A stretch of DNA of 64,000 nt. Source: Tetramitus jugosus (Eukaryota; Heterolobosea; Eutetramitea; Acrasida; Vahlkampfiidae). This document shows positions 18,373 to 31,000 of this stretch, in pieces. Made by a program: the position numbers and the translations under genes. The DNA is taken from positions 1-64,000 of the forward strand of contig OW569367.1 of NCBI GenBank assembly GCA_937625935.1. The letters are read 5' to 3'. Positions within the stretch are counted from its first letter, which is position 1; every line of letters begins with the position of its first letter. The notes below the pieces were generated by a model. It ran no database searches and was not told the origin of the DNA. It saw only the letters and a program-made list of their open reading frames with translations.

Positions 18373-21330
18373 CTACACAGTACTTGGACTCTCAGCACCA
18401 ATTTGGAAGCAAAATAAAATTGATGGATACTTGATGCTCAAGTTGTTGTATACACGCAACAATTCAGAATGTCCCAATGCCGAGTGATGGATGCACTTGA
18501 CTAATTTCAAATTGGGATTGTTTGCGGTCACAGCGGCCACAAATAATTCGAGAACAGTGTCAGAAGGACCATCCGAGTTTTCATTTTCTTCTCCAGTATC
18601 TCCATGCAAACTGGAATCATCAGCAAGTTCGTCCTCATCTTCATCACTCTCATAATCGTCATAATCCTCGTCTTCATCTGAATCTGATTCACTCGCAGAC
18701 TCTGAGTCGCTGTCAATCAATGCTGGTTTTCTGAACATCCATCTCTTCAATTCTCCAAGATCAATATACTCTAATTTGGAGCAGTTATTGGCAAGTAGGT
18801 TTTGGAACTGATACAAAGTGCGATGAGATGAGAAATACTCGACTATCACTGACACTAAATTTGGAAGATTTGATTCTTCTGACAAGTAACTAGTTTCATT
18901 CATGATGAGATGCCGGAGAGTCGGGTGCGATATTGATACTTTCTCAGGTTTCATGTATTGGTGCATCAGATGATCCTCCTCATCATCAGAGAATTCATCG
19001 TCAGAGAAAGAGTGGAACAATTGATCCTCGGACCGACTACCAAACATATTAAACTCTAAACATTCCAACGAATCAAACTGATTAATTCGAGGGAAATTAG
19101 CTCCACGACTCAGATAAGAGCTCCAACCATTGATTTGATCACAGACGAGTCTGAATCTCTTAATTTGTTTTTGAGATTGTGCTGTATCCAATAATGCTGA
19201 CCTTTCAGTCATTGTCAGGTCATTTACATTCGGAAAATAATCATGTAGCCATTCCACACTCGAGGAACATAACACCAGAGATGTAGGAGCGGTCAACGAT
19301 AAACTTTGATCTGCTTCAACAACATTAATTCCCTTTAGAATTAATGTTCTTAAGCTCATATTCTCATGCAACATCCTGTGCAGGGCCGAAAAGGGTAAAT
19401 TAGTGGGCGAAGGTTGATCACAAATGAGTGTTAGTCTGTCTAATGGTATCTGAGAAAGAGAGCACTCCCGATCGATCAGAGATTGTACATTGATTCGTAA
19501 ATCCTTCAAATTATGGAATCTTGTTACATCCACACTCGGGAGTGACGATGTTAATGATAACCCATTTATCATTTGATACGCGTTCGTATTGAAAACATAG
19601 AGTGAATTGTTCTTGTTGAAATCCAGGGTAATCATGCCTGAGCGTTTCCAATCAATAGTGAGCAAATTTTTCGGAGGTTTAAAGACCCTTAATCTTGGAC
19701 AATCTATCGTCAAGTTGAAAATAGAGCAGCCACTCAAATCAAGGAATTCAATAGTTTTAGATGCAATTGAATATACAGCTTTTGACCCAATTAAGCTTAG
19801 GTATTGTAGGTTTGGAAAACAACCAAAATCAATCTCCATAATGATTACAGCAAGAGAAATCAGATTCTCAAAAATTGGTAGTTTCCATCCAACACGCACT
19901 TTTTCGTGCAACTCGTTTAGATTTGAATTAAAATGTAAGTGCTTTAGATTCTTACATTGCTTGTGAAGAAGCCGAATAATCTTGAAGCACTGGGTGTGAC
20001 TGCAACAATTGAGAACATTCAATGACACTAAATTCTCGGGTAGTATATTAACTTGATCCAAATCTTCTAAGCTGAGACTCAATGATCGCAAAGTGTGTTG
20101 ATTGTTCGCAATGATCGTTTCTATAATCTCTGTATCATCATCTCTGTACTGTCTGAGAACATGGAGATGTTTCAGTTGATTCTTAAATTGCGTAAAAAAT
20201 GGATGAGAATAAGGAAGAGATAGTGTTTGTAACTTGCTGCCGAGAAGAGAGAAATCCTCCTCATCGATATTCATGTCCTCATCAGGAACATCAAAGTCAT
20301 ATGATACCATATTAAACTCTATCAGATTAGGACAATTCATAAAAATATCTTTGAGTTCATCCGTTGAAAAAGAAGCCTCCTTCATAACTGTTAGATGAAT
20401 CAATTCATTCATAATAGGCATAGCAGTTGGGTAAATCTTGTCGTGCTCGATGTCTGTCCAATTCATGATTGACGCTGATTTTACATGAGGGAACCAAGAT
20501 AAGGAATGTTGATTCACAACAGAAACAGACTCCAAGTTTATGCAGCTTTTACTGATGGGCTCTTCTAGTCCTCGAGGCAATACAGCTACAATTTGTTTAA
20601 TGTCCTCACGAACTTGAGGAGCAACAATTGAAGCATCTCGAGCAAATATATTCTTCTTCCGAATGGATTCAATGAACACTGTGTTAAACAACTTTGGCAA
20701 CAACCATGGAACTCCACATGCCAACAAAAATTGACAACGCCTCCGATAGAGTCCAATATCAACAGATTCCAACGACGGAAACTGCGGATAGTCACTTTCT
20801 TCATCCAATTGATCACCGATATCTGAATAATCAACTGGACGAATCCACTCTTGTATTTCATGAATAACATCTGTTGCTGGCACTCCAATCATTGTTGTAA
20901 TGTTATCCAAGGAGATGGGATCCAATAGAAAATTGTTTCCAAAGTCATAGGTATTCAGACCCAATGTCGTCACATGCTTGGCACAATATCGAACTTGATG
21001 ATGCACCGAACGATTCAACGTACACAACTGCATTCGATCACTGTGACTCAAGAAACAAATGATTTGATGAATGAGTTCTGGCAAATGAAAAACATAGTTC
21101 CATTTCTCTGTCAATAAAACGTTTGACACTTGTTGCTGCAGTTGAACAGAATGTGCCTCCCTCAACTTTTCTTCCTCACGCAACAAGAAATCATTTCTCT
21201 TGTTGTTCTGATCAATGACACTAGAGTACAGTGAGGAGAACAAGGGTTGAACCATTTCACGCTCTTCGGAAGAGAGTTGTTGGGATATGATGGATTGACA
21301 TTGAGACAATAACTGTTCCAGATCATCCAT
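18373..21330 (-). CDS. F-box/leucine-rich-repeat-like protein
   Basis: 985 residues from an ATG at 21330. Residues about 75-115 (NYVFHLPELIHQIICFLSHS...LCTLNRSVHHQV) read as an F-box, the motif that binds Skp1 in SCF ubiquitin ligases. Most of the remainder is irregular leucine-rich repeats with LxxLxLxxN-type strands (for example LQTLSLPYSHPFF, LRSLSLSLEDLDQV, LEYIDLGELKRWM). A highly acidic Asp/Glu/Ser stretch of about 65 residues sits near 880-945 before a short hydrophobic end. By analogy with the family it would recruit substrates for ubiquitination; the substrate is unknown. No introns. The acidic block could be read as a nuclear or protein-binding tract. The F-box call is moderately sure, the repeat character clear. 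Confidence 0.72.
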   Translation of the reverse strand: MDDLEQLLSQCQSIISQQLSSEEREMVQPLFSSLYSSVIDQNNKRNDFLLREEEKLREAHSVQLQQQVSNVLLTEKWNYVFHLPELIHQIICFLSHSDRMQLCTLNRSVHHQVRYCAKHVTTLGLNTYDFGNNFLLDPISLDNITTMIGVPATDVIHEIQEWIRPVDYSDIGDQLDEESDYPQFPSLESVDIGLYRRRCQFLLACGVPWLLPKLFNTVFIESIRKKNIFARDASIVAPQVREDIKQIVAVLPRGLEEPISKSCINLESVSVVNQHSLSWFPHVKSASIMNWTDIEHDKIYPTAMPIMNELIHLTVMKEASFSTDELKDIFMNCPNLIEFNMVSYDFDVPDEDMNIDEEDFSLLGSKLQTLSLPYSHPFFTQFKNQLKHLHVLRQYRDDDTEIIETIIANNQHTLRSLSLSLEDLDQVNILPENLVSLNVLNCCSHTQCFKIIRLLHKQCKNLKHLHFNSNLNELHEKVRVGWKLPIFENLISLAVIIMEIDFGCFPNLQYLSLIGSKAVYSIASKTIEFLDLSGCSIFNLTIDCPRLRVFKPPKNLLTIDWKRSGMITLDFNKNNSLYVFNTNAYQMINGLSLTSSLPSVDVTRFHNLKDLRINVQSLIDRECSLSQIPLDRLTLICDQPSPTNLPFSALHRMLHENMSLRTLILKGINVVEADQSLSLTAPTSLVLCSSSVEWLHDYFPNVNDLTMTERSALLDTAQSQKQIKRFRLVCDQINGWSSYLSRGANFPRINQFDSLECLEFNMFGSRSEDQLFHSFSDDEFSDDEEDHLMHQYMKPEKVSISHPTLRHLIMNETSYLSEESNLPNLVSVIVEYFSSHRTLYQFQNLLANNCSKLEYIDLGELKRWMFRKPALIDSDSESASESDSDEDEDYDDYESDEDEDELADDSSLHGDTGEENENSDGPSDTVLELFVAAVTANNPNLKLVKCIHHSALGHSELLRVYNNLSIKYPSILFCFQIGAESPSTV

Positions 21331-21458
21331 TGTAGCGCAAATTGGTGTTTCTTCTCAAAGCGTTTTGTGTGTGGTTTTTTGGTGATTTTGGCGATCAAAC
21401 AAACTCGGGATAAAAATAAATTGAAACAATACGCCTTTATAATTTACAGTGTTGCGTC

Positions 21459-23111
21459 CTAGGACATTTGCAACTTTTGAAACAAGTCGTTGACTACATC
21501 GTAGCTTGAACTCAGGGCAATTCTCTCCCGATCACACAATGCTCTTTCATTGGCGTACCAATTCTTAAAGTAGAGAAGCATCATTAATGGTTGACCTGCA
21601 AACAAAGACAACCACATGCTCATATTTCCTAGTGTTTTCAAAAATTCATATCTGTCTTCGTATTCCTGCAATCGATTGCTGACATAAATGAATGGCACTT
21701 GGATCAACATTGCCGCAAAGAAGTAAAACTGGACAGACCTGAATATCACTCCCATACATAATTCATGTATCACGGCTGACAATAGGAATGTGAAAAGGAT
21801 GGCCAATGGTCTATTATACTTTAGCCTTATCGACTCAAAGTACACGTGTCTCAAGAGCCAATGATGAACGGGCCTATTCCATAATTTCCACAACTCTTCA
21901 AAGGTTCTTGCATTCCACCAGTCCTTATACCATAATCGATCTCCAAAATAGGTAAGCTCAGCAATAAGATTGAGAAATGCATGAAATACCGCAAATGAGG
22001 CCAATAACCATGTAATAAACCAAGGAACACTGATTCTTAACAGAGAATGAATGGTTTGGCCAATTGTTTCGTACTGATGCTCTCGAATAACAGGATCAAT
22101 ATACTGCATCACAATAATATACATCATAAACAAACTTCCCATCAACAATCCAAACTCTTTTAGAACATAACCAATTCGAATCGTGTTTGTCTTTGGGTAC
22201 TTTCGGAAGAAACACAATGTTGGTGACACAATGAAATACATGTACTCTTTCAATGAGACAACGTCCGTAGACGATTTGGCTGTCTTATCCTCTTTTCCTT
22301 TAAGAGGCGGAGATACAAAGTGAAATGTCTTGAATACATAGACATAGTAAGAGTGAATCTTCATCGTGCACACCATCAGGGTCAAAGTAATCACACAGCA
22401 CACTAGCAAGCTCACTCTCTTAAGGAATATAAAATACACTACAGATGAAAAGAATCCAATCGAGCACAACGCATATCCCACCGAACATGCGTATTGGCAC
22501 AAACTGGCCAGGAAGCTAGATCTTGGTTTCTTTTGTTGTCTGGTTGTTTCAGCAGGGCAGAACACATAAAGAAACAAGAACATTTGAATTCGTGAAACAA
22601 CATAGACTGATGTCAACTGACATCCAATCAATATCAACAAGTCCAAACACCTTGAAAAATCTCCAGTCATGCACTGGAGTAACTCCAAATCAACCAAAAT
22701 TCCCTTCTCTGCATAATTCTCAACAGCCAGCAGCAAACAAGTGGAAACCAGAAAAATAATACCCAAGTTTACAAACCCATCAAAAGACAATTGACTCTTG
22801 GGTTCAGTCGAGTGATCATGATCCAGATCCATAACTGCATCAAGATCCAACAATGATGATCGATTGACATAGAAATTCACAGGTGTTTTTGGTTCGCTTG
22901 GGGAATGGATTGTCGTTCTCTTGAGTGCTGATATCTTTGGAATGGGCTTTTTTGAGGCTACGTTTGTTGTGATCACTGAATCTGGCGATGACGATGAGGA
23001 AAGTTTGCTGTTCTCTTCTAACAAACTGATATCCCCACCATCTGCTGACTCTTGCGCAATAATTTTTGTTTTTTTCCTTCTCTTGTGAAGCGAACTGCTG
23101 GCGTTCGACAT
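21459..23111 (-). CDS. DGAT1: DGAT1/ACAT-type O-acyltransferase (MBOAT)
   Basis: 550 residues from an ATG at 23111. A polar, Ser/Lys-rich N-terminus of about 105 residues (cytosolic regulatory arm) is followed by eight to ten membrane segments. Signature blocks appear in order: SPTLCFFRKYP (296-306), the acyl-CoA-binding WYKDWWN (394-400), then WKLWNRPVHHWLLRHVYF, and the catalytic His449 in SAVIHELCMG. These mark the sterol/diacylglycerol acyltransferase branch of MBOAT enzymes, which make triacylglycerol or sterol esters in the endoplasmic reticulum. The NRPVHHW arrangement favours DGAT1 over ACAT. The length is typical. It is an intron-free gene between an F-box/LRR gene and a copine gene, with no functional link suggested. 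Confidence 0.9.
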   Translation of the reverse strand: MSNASSSLHKRRKKTKIIAQESADGGDISLLEENSKLSSSSSPDSVITTNVASKKPIPKISALKRTTIHSPSEPKTPVNFYVNRSSLLDLDAVMDLDHDHSTEPKSQLSFDGFVNLGIIFLVSTCLLLAVENYAEKGILVDLELLQCMTGDFSRCLDLLILIGCQLTSVYVVSRIQMFLFLYVFCPAETTRQQKKPRSSFLASLCQYACSVGYALCSIGFFSSVVYFIFLKRVSLLVCCVITLTLMVCTMKIHSYYVYVFKTFHFVSPPLKGKEDKTAKSSTDVVSLKEYMYFIVSPTLCFFRKYPKTNTIRIGYVLKEFGLLMGSLFMMYIIVMQYIDPVIREHQYETIGQTIHSLLRISVPWFITWLLASFAVFHAFLNLIAELTYFGDRLWYKDWWNARTFEELWKLWNRPVHHWLLRHVYFESIRLKYNRPLAILFTFLLSAVIHELCMGVIFRSVQFYFFAAMLIQVPFIYVSNRLQEYEDRYEFLKTLGNMSMWLSLFAGQPLMMLLYFKNWYANERALCDRERIALSSSYDVVNDLFQKLQMS

Positions 23112-23255
23112 TTGCTCTTTGTTTGTTTGTTTCTCTCAGAAAGAAGTTTGCCATCTCTCTGACCAGATTTCGTTTCCAGCACCTGAAATAGATCTTCAAA
23201 TATTTTCGCAATTCAGAAATAGATTTGAATTTTACCGAAATGTCGTTACACGAAT

Positions 23256-24931
23256 TTATTGATATCTGTTGTGATAGACAGCTGGATCAACATTTCTCAT
23301 CTTGAAGAATTTCTCGACCTGAGCTGGAATTTCTCTCAATGTCTCTCTTGCCAATTCTTCTGGGCCTTTTGCAGAGAATTTACGATATGGCACAAATTGA
23401 ACAATGTCTCTCTTGGTTTTGAGTTGTCCGTCATCTCCATCCAGTGTGTCCATGCTGTCAAAGTTGGCAGATCCAACACCAACAATCACAATACTCAATG
23501 GAGTGTCGGAAGCTTGTTGGATTTGACGGATCGTTTCTTCCATGTCACTAATTTCTCCATCAGTCAAGATCAGTAAAATGTAGTACTTGAGCGATTCACC
23601 CATCGCGGCAAGAGCTGGTTTCGTATATCGCTGGACCACTGTTTTGATTGTAGGGGCAAAGTTTGTTGGTCCGGACAAGGATACACCTGACACACAACGA
23701 GAGTACGCTTGCATAATTCCATCAACACCGCGACATTCAACATCATCATTGTTCAATGTCAATGGGAAGCAGTGGCTCGTACCAATAGATGGTAGATACG
23801 CACCAAAACCGTAGGAAGGGAAGAGTTGATCACTGTCATAGGCAGACAGAATGTTACCAATGGACCAAATGGCACTCTGGTACTCATTCAATGCCGGATA
23901 AGGAGCAATATAATGAAGAGAGTTACGATCTCTTGGATCTCCATTGCTTCCTGTGAAATCAACACTCACAACCAAAGACAATTCACAGCGACCCAATTGC
24001 AAATAATCAAGGAACGAGTATGTTCTAGCAATAGAGCAACCGGACACAACAATGTCACCACCGTACTTGCCCTTGTCGTCCACGAGTTTCAATGAAGATG
24101 ACGAAGTATCCTTTGCCATCAACAACAACTGATTGAGTGTCGTGTCTACTTGTCCAATTAAATCATGAGCAGTCAATTGATCCCAATCCCAAACAACGAT
24201 ACGAATCGGCTGGTTCAACACTTGATCAATCGTCGTGCTTTGTTGCTGAGAGAACTTGCTCATGTTCACTGTGGCTGAATCCCACGTAGGATTCAAATTT
24301 CTCTTGATAATTTCCGACTGGTACAGCATCAGAGGTTGAGCACTGCTGCTGCCATCAACGGATGACGGCAACAATTGAATCTGATAATAGGGATCAGATT
24401 TTGCAAAGAGACCAAAATCTTTTTTGGCCAGAGATTTGCCGCGAATCGACAATCTCAGCTCATCGCGACTCAGTTGAGATTGCAACGCAGTCATGGGCAT
24501 TGCTCGGACACGGATTTGACCATGAATATTTCCTCTCTTGCTAATCAAATCAGCCACTAATCCCTTCTCATTGCCCTGACTCACAATCTTACCCAATGTA
24601 GTCACACACTGACCAATAAAATCATCATTTGTGCCATTGTCTTCATCATCGTCCACCACAACAAACTTTAATCTCTGTTCGACTTCGAAAATGTGGTGAA
24701 TTTTGGATTGAGATTGTCCTTGATTTGTTCAGTCTTGCCAAACAGAGAAAAGGATGATGCTGCTGAGGATGAATGTTGTTGTTGTTGTTGTTGTTGCTGT
24801 GGTGGTGTTGAAGAAGCAGTGTACACGAGGACTCGAGGGTCCGATTTGGACAAGAGGTCCAAGTTCTTCAAGTTGGAGCACTCAATGTAGAGTTCAACTT
24901 GGGTGCGAGGTTGTTGTTGTTGACTGTACAT
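23256..24931 (-). CDS. Copine (two C2 domains plus copine vWA domain), reading frame broken once
   Basis: ATG at 24931. The first frame holds VELYIECSNLKNLDLLSKSDP, the start of C2A with the Asp calcium loop, then a polyGln run (CAA/CAG tract at about 24776-24799) and DNLNPKFTT, and stops at 24668. The next frame, open down to 23256, resumes with FEVEQRLKFVVVDDDEDNGT, exactly the following C2A strand, so one base is missing near 24680. C2B follows (LSIRGKSLAKKDFGLFAKSD; NLNPTWDSATVNM; IRIVVWDWDQL), then the copine vWA-like domain (VSVDFTGSNGDP, SYGFGAYLP, YYILLILTDGEISD, FVPYRKF). Copines bind membranes in response to calcium. No GT-AG intron small enough repairs the frame. It is either a sequence error or a natural knockout; everything else looks intact. 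Confidence 0.85.
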
Positions 24932-25094
24932 GATCAGACGGTACGGGTTGTTTTTTGTTCGTTTGTTGTGTACACAGAGGTGGTGTTTTGTAGTTCGAGG
25001 ATATTTTATGTGCGAGGAACAACTCTGTCGTGTGTACGATTCACTTTTCACTTGTCAGAACTCCTCGTGCGTAATGTGCGAACATGAACGGAGT

Positions 25095-28000
25095 TTATTG
25101 ATACAATAGCGATTCACGAATGTCGGCCAAGGATTGAGTGGGGCTACTACTTGATTGAAGCAATTGAGCATCACTATGAGAACTGGCAACGGTTCCATTG
25201 TCTGAGGCGACATCAGACGATTCTACTTCATCAAAATGTTGCACCTTGCTGAGTTTTCTCGAGAACAAGTGTCGCAGCTTTGACTCTTCATCATCCGTCT
25301 TGTACATTCTCTTGGCAAATTGGCCAAATCTTTCATCATCCAATGGTGATCTCCAAGCATCCAATTTCGCCTGATGCGATTGTGCCTTTTGTTGAACTCT
25401 TCTTCGAGCCAATAATCGCCAGATAACAAAGAATGCTATTGGGACCAACAATGCCAACAACAGCACCAACAGGAATCCTCCTGCTACAGTAGATAAAGCG
25501 GTAACAACCTTCTTTGCCATTATGTTTGTTACTCGGTCAGTCTTAGGCTCTGGCACATGTTTAGGTACTGTAGTAGCATTGCAATACTCATATTGGCAGG
25601 CGATCCAAATTCTATCTAGCCAAATAGAGTTGGTTTGCTCTGTGGCAGATTTTATGTCTCGTGCTACAGCTCGACCCTGAGCTATTGTTAAGAAATTATT
25701 GGATAACCTCTCTTTGAATAGACTTATTTGGCTCGTCCATGTATTCAGAGAAGTCTTGCAAACCACTTCGCCTTGGCTCGTTTTCAATAGTGCATCAAGT
25801 CTCCAAGGTTCATCAGGCACTGCTTCTGTCATATTTGCAGTGATATTCTGTTGTCGTAACCATTCGTAAAATCCAGTAATATTATTGTGCATTAATTCAA
25901 TCTCCGGTCTGACAATCTTCAATACGAATGAATAATCAACATTGGCCGAGAAGCCAGAGCAAACTTGAGAAGCAGCATTTGACATATCTAGGAGATATGA
26001 GATAGTGATGCTAGCTTTTCCACTTGAGTCAATGTCTATCGCACCTCGAATGTATGAAGCGTCAGTGTGATTCGATAGCGCACCCACTTCTAGAATTCTT
26101 CCAGCCGATAAAGATTCAGCACTAAAGTCAACGATAACATTTTGATCATATTGATCAAGAACTAGGGCTTTAGATCTCATTTCTGTTCTTGCACTTGATC
26201 GTTCTGAAGACAATTTTACGAGAGATCTTGCTGTTGTTTCATCATACTGTTGCCAGCTAATTGTCATCAAGGGATCGACATCGAAGTTTTCCAAAATATT
26301 GTTATGATCAAATGAGGTATAGAACAGCTGAGAGGTGTTATCGACATAGTAGAAAAATGCTTGAGTGGACTCCAAATTGAACATGTCGTCATACATTCTG
26401 AGCGATATAGTAATGACGTCATTGATGGAGACATTGGCAAATTGAGGTACTATGCACTCTGCACTGCGACGAGAGACCTTTGCTGGAACGAGGATTACAT
26501 CATCTATGTGCTTGAAAGCACACTTCACGGAGGCATCGATAGCGAGCCAAGGCACAAATACAGTCACCGGATCTCCTTTAACTGCGGTAGTCGGAAGTAT
26601 TCTGTTGATTTTGGGTCTATAGTAGACAATCTCGTTGTTAGGCTGCAGTGTTCCAGACATTGGCCCAGCAGAGTTAACAATGATCTTACTAAACTCTATA
26701 CTATCCACAGATCTTGGCCAATTAAAATGAGGTTTAAAGCAGATATTGCCAACCTGTCCCACGGAAGAACAGGGTACGAGCGAAGTTGTGACAGATACGT
26801 CAGAATTCGGATCGATCAAAGTGATACTAGATTCGCCATTCAGATGCAACTGTTCTCCATCCAGATGAATCCACGTTGATACACGATCAATTGAGGCATT
26901 AGATGGTGTAATGGATGTTATTCTTGGTTTCCAATCTCCTATCACAACAAAATCTTTCAAACTAATATCTCTTGGATATTTACTCAAGGAAATATCGATT
27001 GGCATGTTCTTTGGTATGATAGACAAGAGATGTGAATTCTTATCGTCAAGATAAATGTGTTGATCAGACTCGGTCTTGTACGAGGCGAAAAAGTCAACAG
27101 ACATATCAGATATGAATGTCAGCTTATTGATCTCTATCTTGTAAATGAATGACCTCAAGATCAAGTAGAGTTCATTATTGACATGCATGAGAGCTTGAAT
27201 ATCCCTTATTGCAGGGAAGGATAGGAACTTGGCGTATTCACTCATAGTTCCATCAGAAGAAAGCATGAGTACTGAAACCTTCTGATCACTAACACTTCTA
27301 GCTATCCAATAAGTGACTCCATGAACATAATCCCTTGTAATAAATCGTTCGTCATTCAAACCAACTACTGGTTGAAATACTGAAGTCTTAACATGTTTAT
27401 CGCCGCTTGGATTCCTAATGTCAATAAGATAAATATCAACTTGATTGATCAAGCTCACAATTTGTAGCTGATACTTAGAGATTACGAAGATGGCGCTCTT
27501 TTCCAAATCAATCGATGGAATTTTTCTCATAAAATGAGCCATGTGGTCATCGTATGAGTAATACATCAAGTCCACGCCACTTATCATGAAGAATCTTTGT
27601 TGATATCTATTGTAAAAAGTTCGAGTGGCGAGAATTGTGTTGAAATGATACATAGTTTTGCCACAATTCATATCAACCAATGAAATATTCTGTCTAGAGT
27701 TGTCTGGAATTGTCACAAGAATGAATTCAGTACTTGCAGTGCATTCATCCTTAACTGCTTCACAATTGGATCCGGCGAAGCCATTGTCGCAGAGGCAACG
27801 ATCAGGAGAAATACACTGACCATTGCCGCTACATACTGAGGAGTCAGTCGAGGATACACCGAAACAAATAGGAGTTAAACACTTTGCACCTGTGTAACCT
27901 GAAATACAACTTGAACAGTCGTTACCAGTATATTGAGGTTCACATCGACAATTATTGTATCCAGCACAAACACCATGACCCGAGCAGACAAGGAGATCAT

Positions 28001-31000
28001 TCTGAGGACGACCATAACAGAGATTGAATTCACAAATCACTCCCGTTTTTCCTTCAACACACTTGCAATTACCAGGAGAGGTACAATTTCCGTACGAAGA
28101 ACACACTCTTGAGTCATCTGCACTAATGCCATAGCAGATTGGTATTTGACAATTTTTTCCAGAGTATGTACTAGAACAGAAGCAAGTATCAGGTTCGGTA
28201 CACACACCATGTCCACTGCATACAGATGAATTTGTGCCGTTTACACCATAACAAATATTGATATCACAAATAATTCCTGTTTTTCCGGTCACACACTCAC
28301 ACGTATTTGATTGAATACACTCACCAAAAGCGGAACACACAGTAGCATTGTCTCCTCTGATCCCGTAGCATATTGGAATTTCACATTCAACACCTGTATA
28401 ACCACTAGATTCATCACACTTACAACCATTGGGGGATACACAAGCGCCATGACCGTGACAAACTGTTGGATCGGTTTGATTCTTCGAAAAACAAATATTA
28501 AATTCACATTGACTTCCTATTTTTCCTGGCAGACATGAACAGTAATCCACTCCAGTACATGTTCCATTCTGAGAACACACTGATGGATCAGTTTCATTAA
28601 TTCCGTAACATGTTTGTAATTGACAATTACTACCAGTTTTTCCGTAAGTGCGAGAACAATTACACAAGTCAGCAGCAATACAGTCACCAAAACCTGAACA
28701 TGTATCTCTGTGATCTGCTGGAATACCGAAACATATTGGTAAGGAACAATCTTGATTTTTCCATCCGTATGTACAATTGCACTTATCTACTCCGTAACAT
28801 GTTCCATGCCCACTACAAGTGGTTGAGTCAGTCTCGTTCAAGCCAAAACAAATATTCAATTCACAATTTTCTCCTGTTCTTCCTGTAACACATTGACAAG
28901 TATCACTAAAAATGCAAGAACCCTTTCCAGAGCAGACCTGGCGATGGATGGCACTCTTTCCAAAACAGATTGGTACGTCGCAGTTAGGACCAGTCCACTC
29001 ATTGGGTGTACAGTTGCACTTCTGAGGGCCGATGCATTTGCCATGAGAATTGCAAACCATCGTATCAGTTTCATTATATCCATGACAATAGTTCAACTCG
29101 CAGTTTCCACCAACACTACCTTCACTGCACATACATGTGTCAGGCTCCAAGCAAAAACCTCTGCTCGAACAAACAGTTCGATTCGTTCCCCATATTCCAT
29201 AACATAATGGAATACTACAGTCTTTGCTTGTGTATCCTGTTGTGCAATTACATCTGTCAGGTTTATAACAGACTCCATGAGTTGAACATACTTCGGTTTT
29301 TGTCGAATTAATGTCATAACAGCTAGGATAGACACATTCCAGTCCAGAATATCCATAGTCACAATCGCAGGTGTCCGGAGCTGAGCATTTACCGTGATTA
29401 GAACACACATTTTGGGTATCATTTGATAACAAACCATAGCAAATTGCATGCTGACATTGGTTACCTGCGTAGCCTTCGTCGCATTGACATTGATGTGGCT
29501 TTATACAAACACCATGGCCAGAACAAACAGCCTCATCGACATCCAATTTGCCATAACAATCAGTGTATTGACAATCAGTGCCATTGTATCCTAGATTACA
29601 CGTACACATACTTGGAACATTGCAATATCCTCTTCCATGGCAAATATGTGTGAAATTATATTGCAAGATGCCATTACACACAGTTTGTTCACACTCTTGT
29701 CCACCGTATCCCTTCACACAAGCACAAAGATCAACATTTAAACAATTGCCCTGTACTAAATCAGAATTGCATGCAGGAGGAGAAGTGGTTGAATTCTTGC
29801 CAAAACATGTCAATGGTACGCAAAAACCTTGGGCATCAAATTTAGTCAAGCACGTGCAGTTATTATAACTGATACACGTACCATTCTTACCATAATTACA
29901 AACAGCAGGATTTGTGGCGTTCAATCCGCCGCAAATAGGCGTGCTGCAGTACGGATCAGTCCATCCCGTATGACATGAACACTTGTTAGGAGTTGTACAT
30001 GTGCCGTGTCCTGAACAAACATTCGAGGTGTCGATAACCAAATTGGTCGTTGTGGTAGGCAACTGGGAAATAGTCTCCTGTCCAGTTAGTCGATCCACAT
30101 ATCTGCTGTAGCAAACAGGATAACTACAATTACCACCAGTATATCCTGGAAGAGGAGTATTATAGCACAAACAATTTCCAGGCGATAGACACAAGCCCTT
30201 TCCACTACATACAAGGGAATCATTGGTGTTTCTTCCATGACAAATAGTAAACTGACACTCTGGACCATTGTAACCAGGATGGCAGCTGCAATTTCCTGGT
30301 CCTACACAAACACCATGACTGCTGCACACTGTTGGATTGTTTGACAATTTCCCAAAGCAAACTTCGAATTGACACATATTACCATCATACTTGGTGTAAT
30401 CACATATGCATGTGTTCAAATACTTACAGACACCATGGCCAGTGCACACTTCTGGACTTGTCATATTAATACCAAAGCACGAAGTGAATTCACACTGTCG
30501 TCCAGAGAATCCCGGTTTGCAGACACAAGTGTCCCAATCAACACAGGTTCCATTGCCGGAACAGACATCGGGATCATCCATTAGCTGATTGAAGCATGTC
30601 GTGCCATTATACAAGAAGAGAGAATGAGATGTTCCGGTTGCGACATACTCAGCATATCTCAGAGTAAAATTACCCACCACTATGGGTGAGGGTCGATTGA
30701 CGATCGTGTAATCACCCAACTGACCGTCAGTATTAGCTCCCCAGCCATACAAGACACCAAAAGAATCTAAAGAAAGCATATAGTTGGCACCACCAGTGAT
30801 TCGGACAATAGAGACATTAGACAAAAGCCCTTCGACTCTTGTCGGTGTCAGAATATCATCATAATGACCGCTTCCTAGTTGACCCTGGGTATTGGCGCCC
30901 CAACACCACACTTGTTTCCCCTTGGTGAGAGCACAAGAGAAATGATCACCACCAGCCACCTGGGTTACAATTTCTTCACCAAAACCAATCACCTGCTCAG

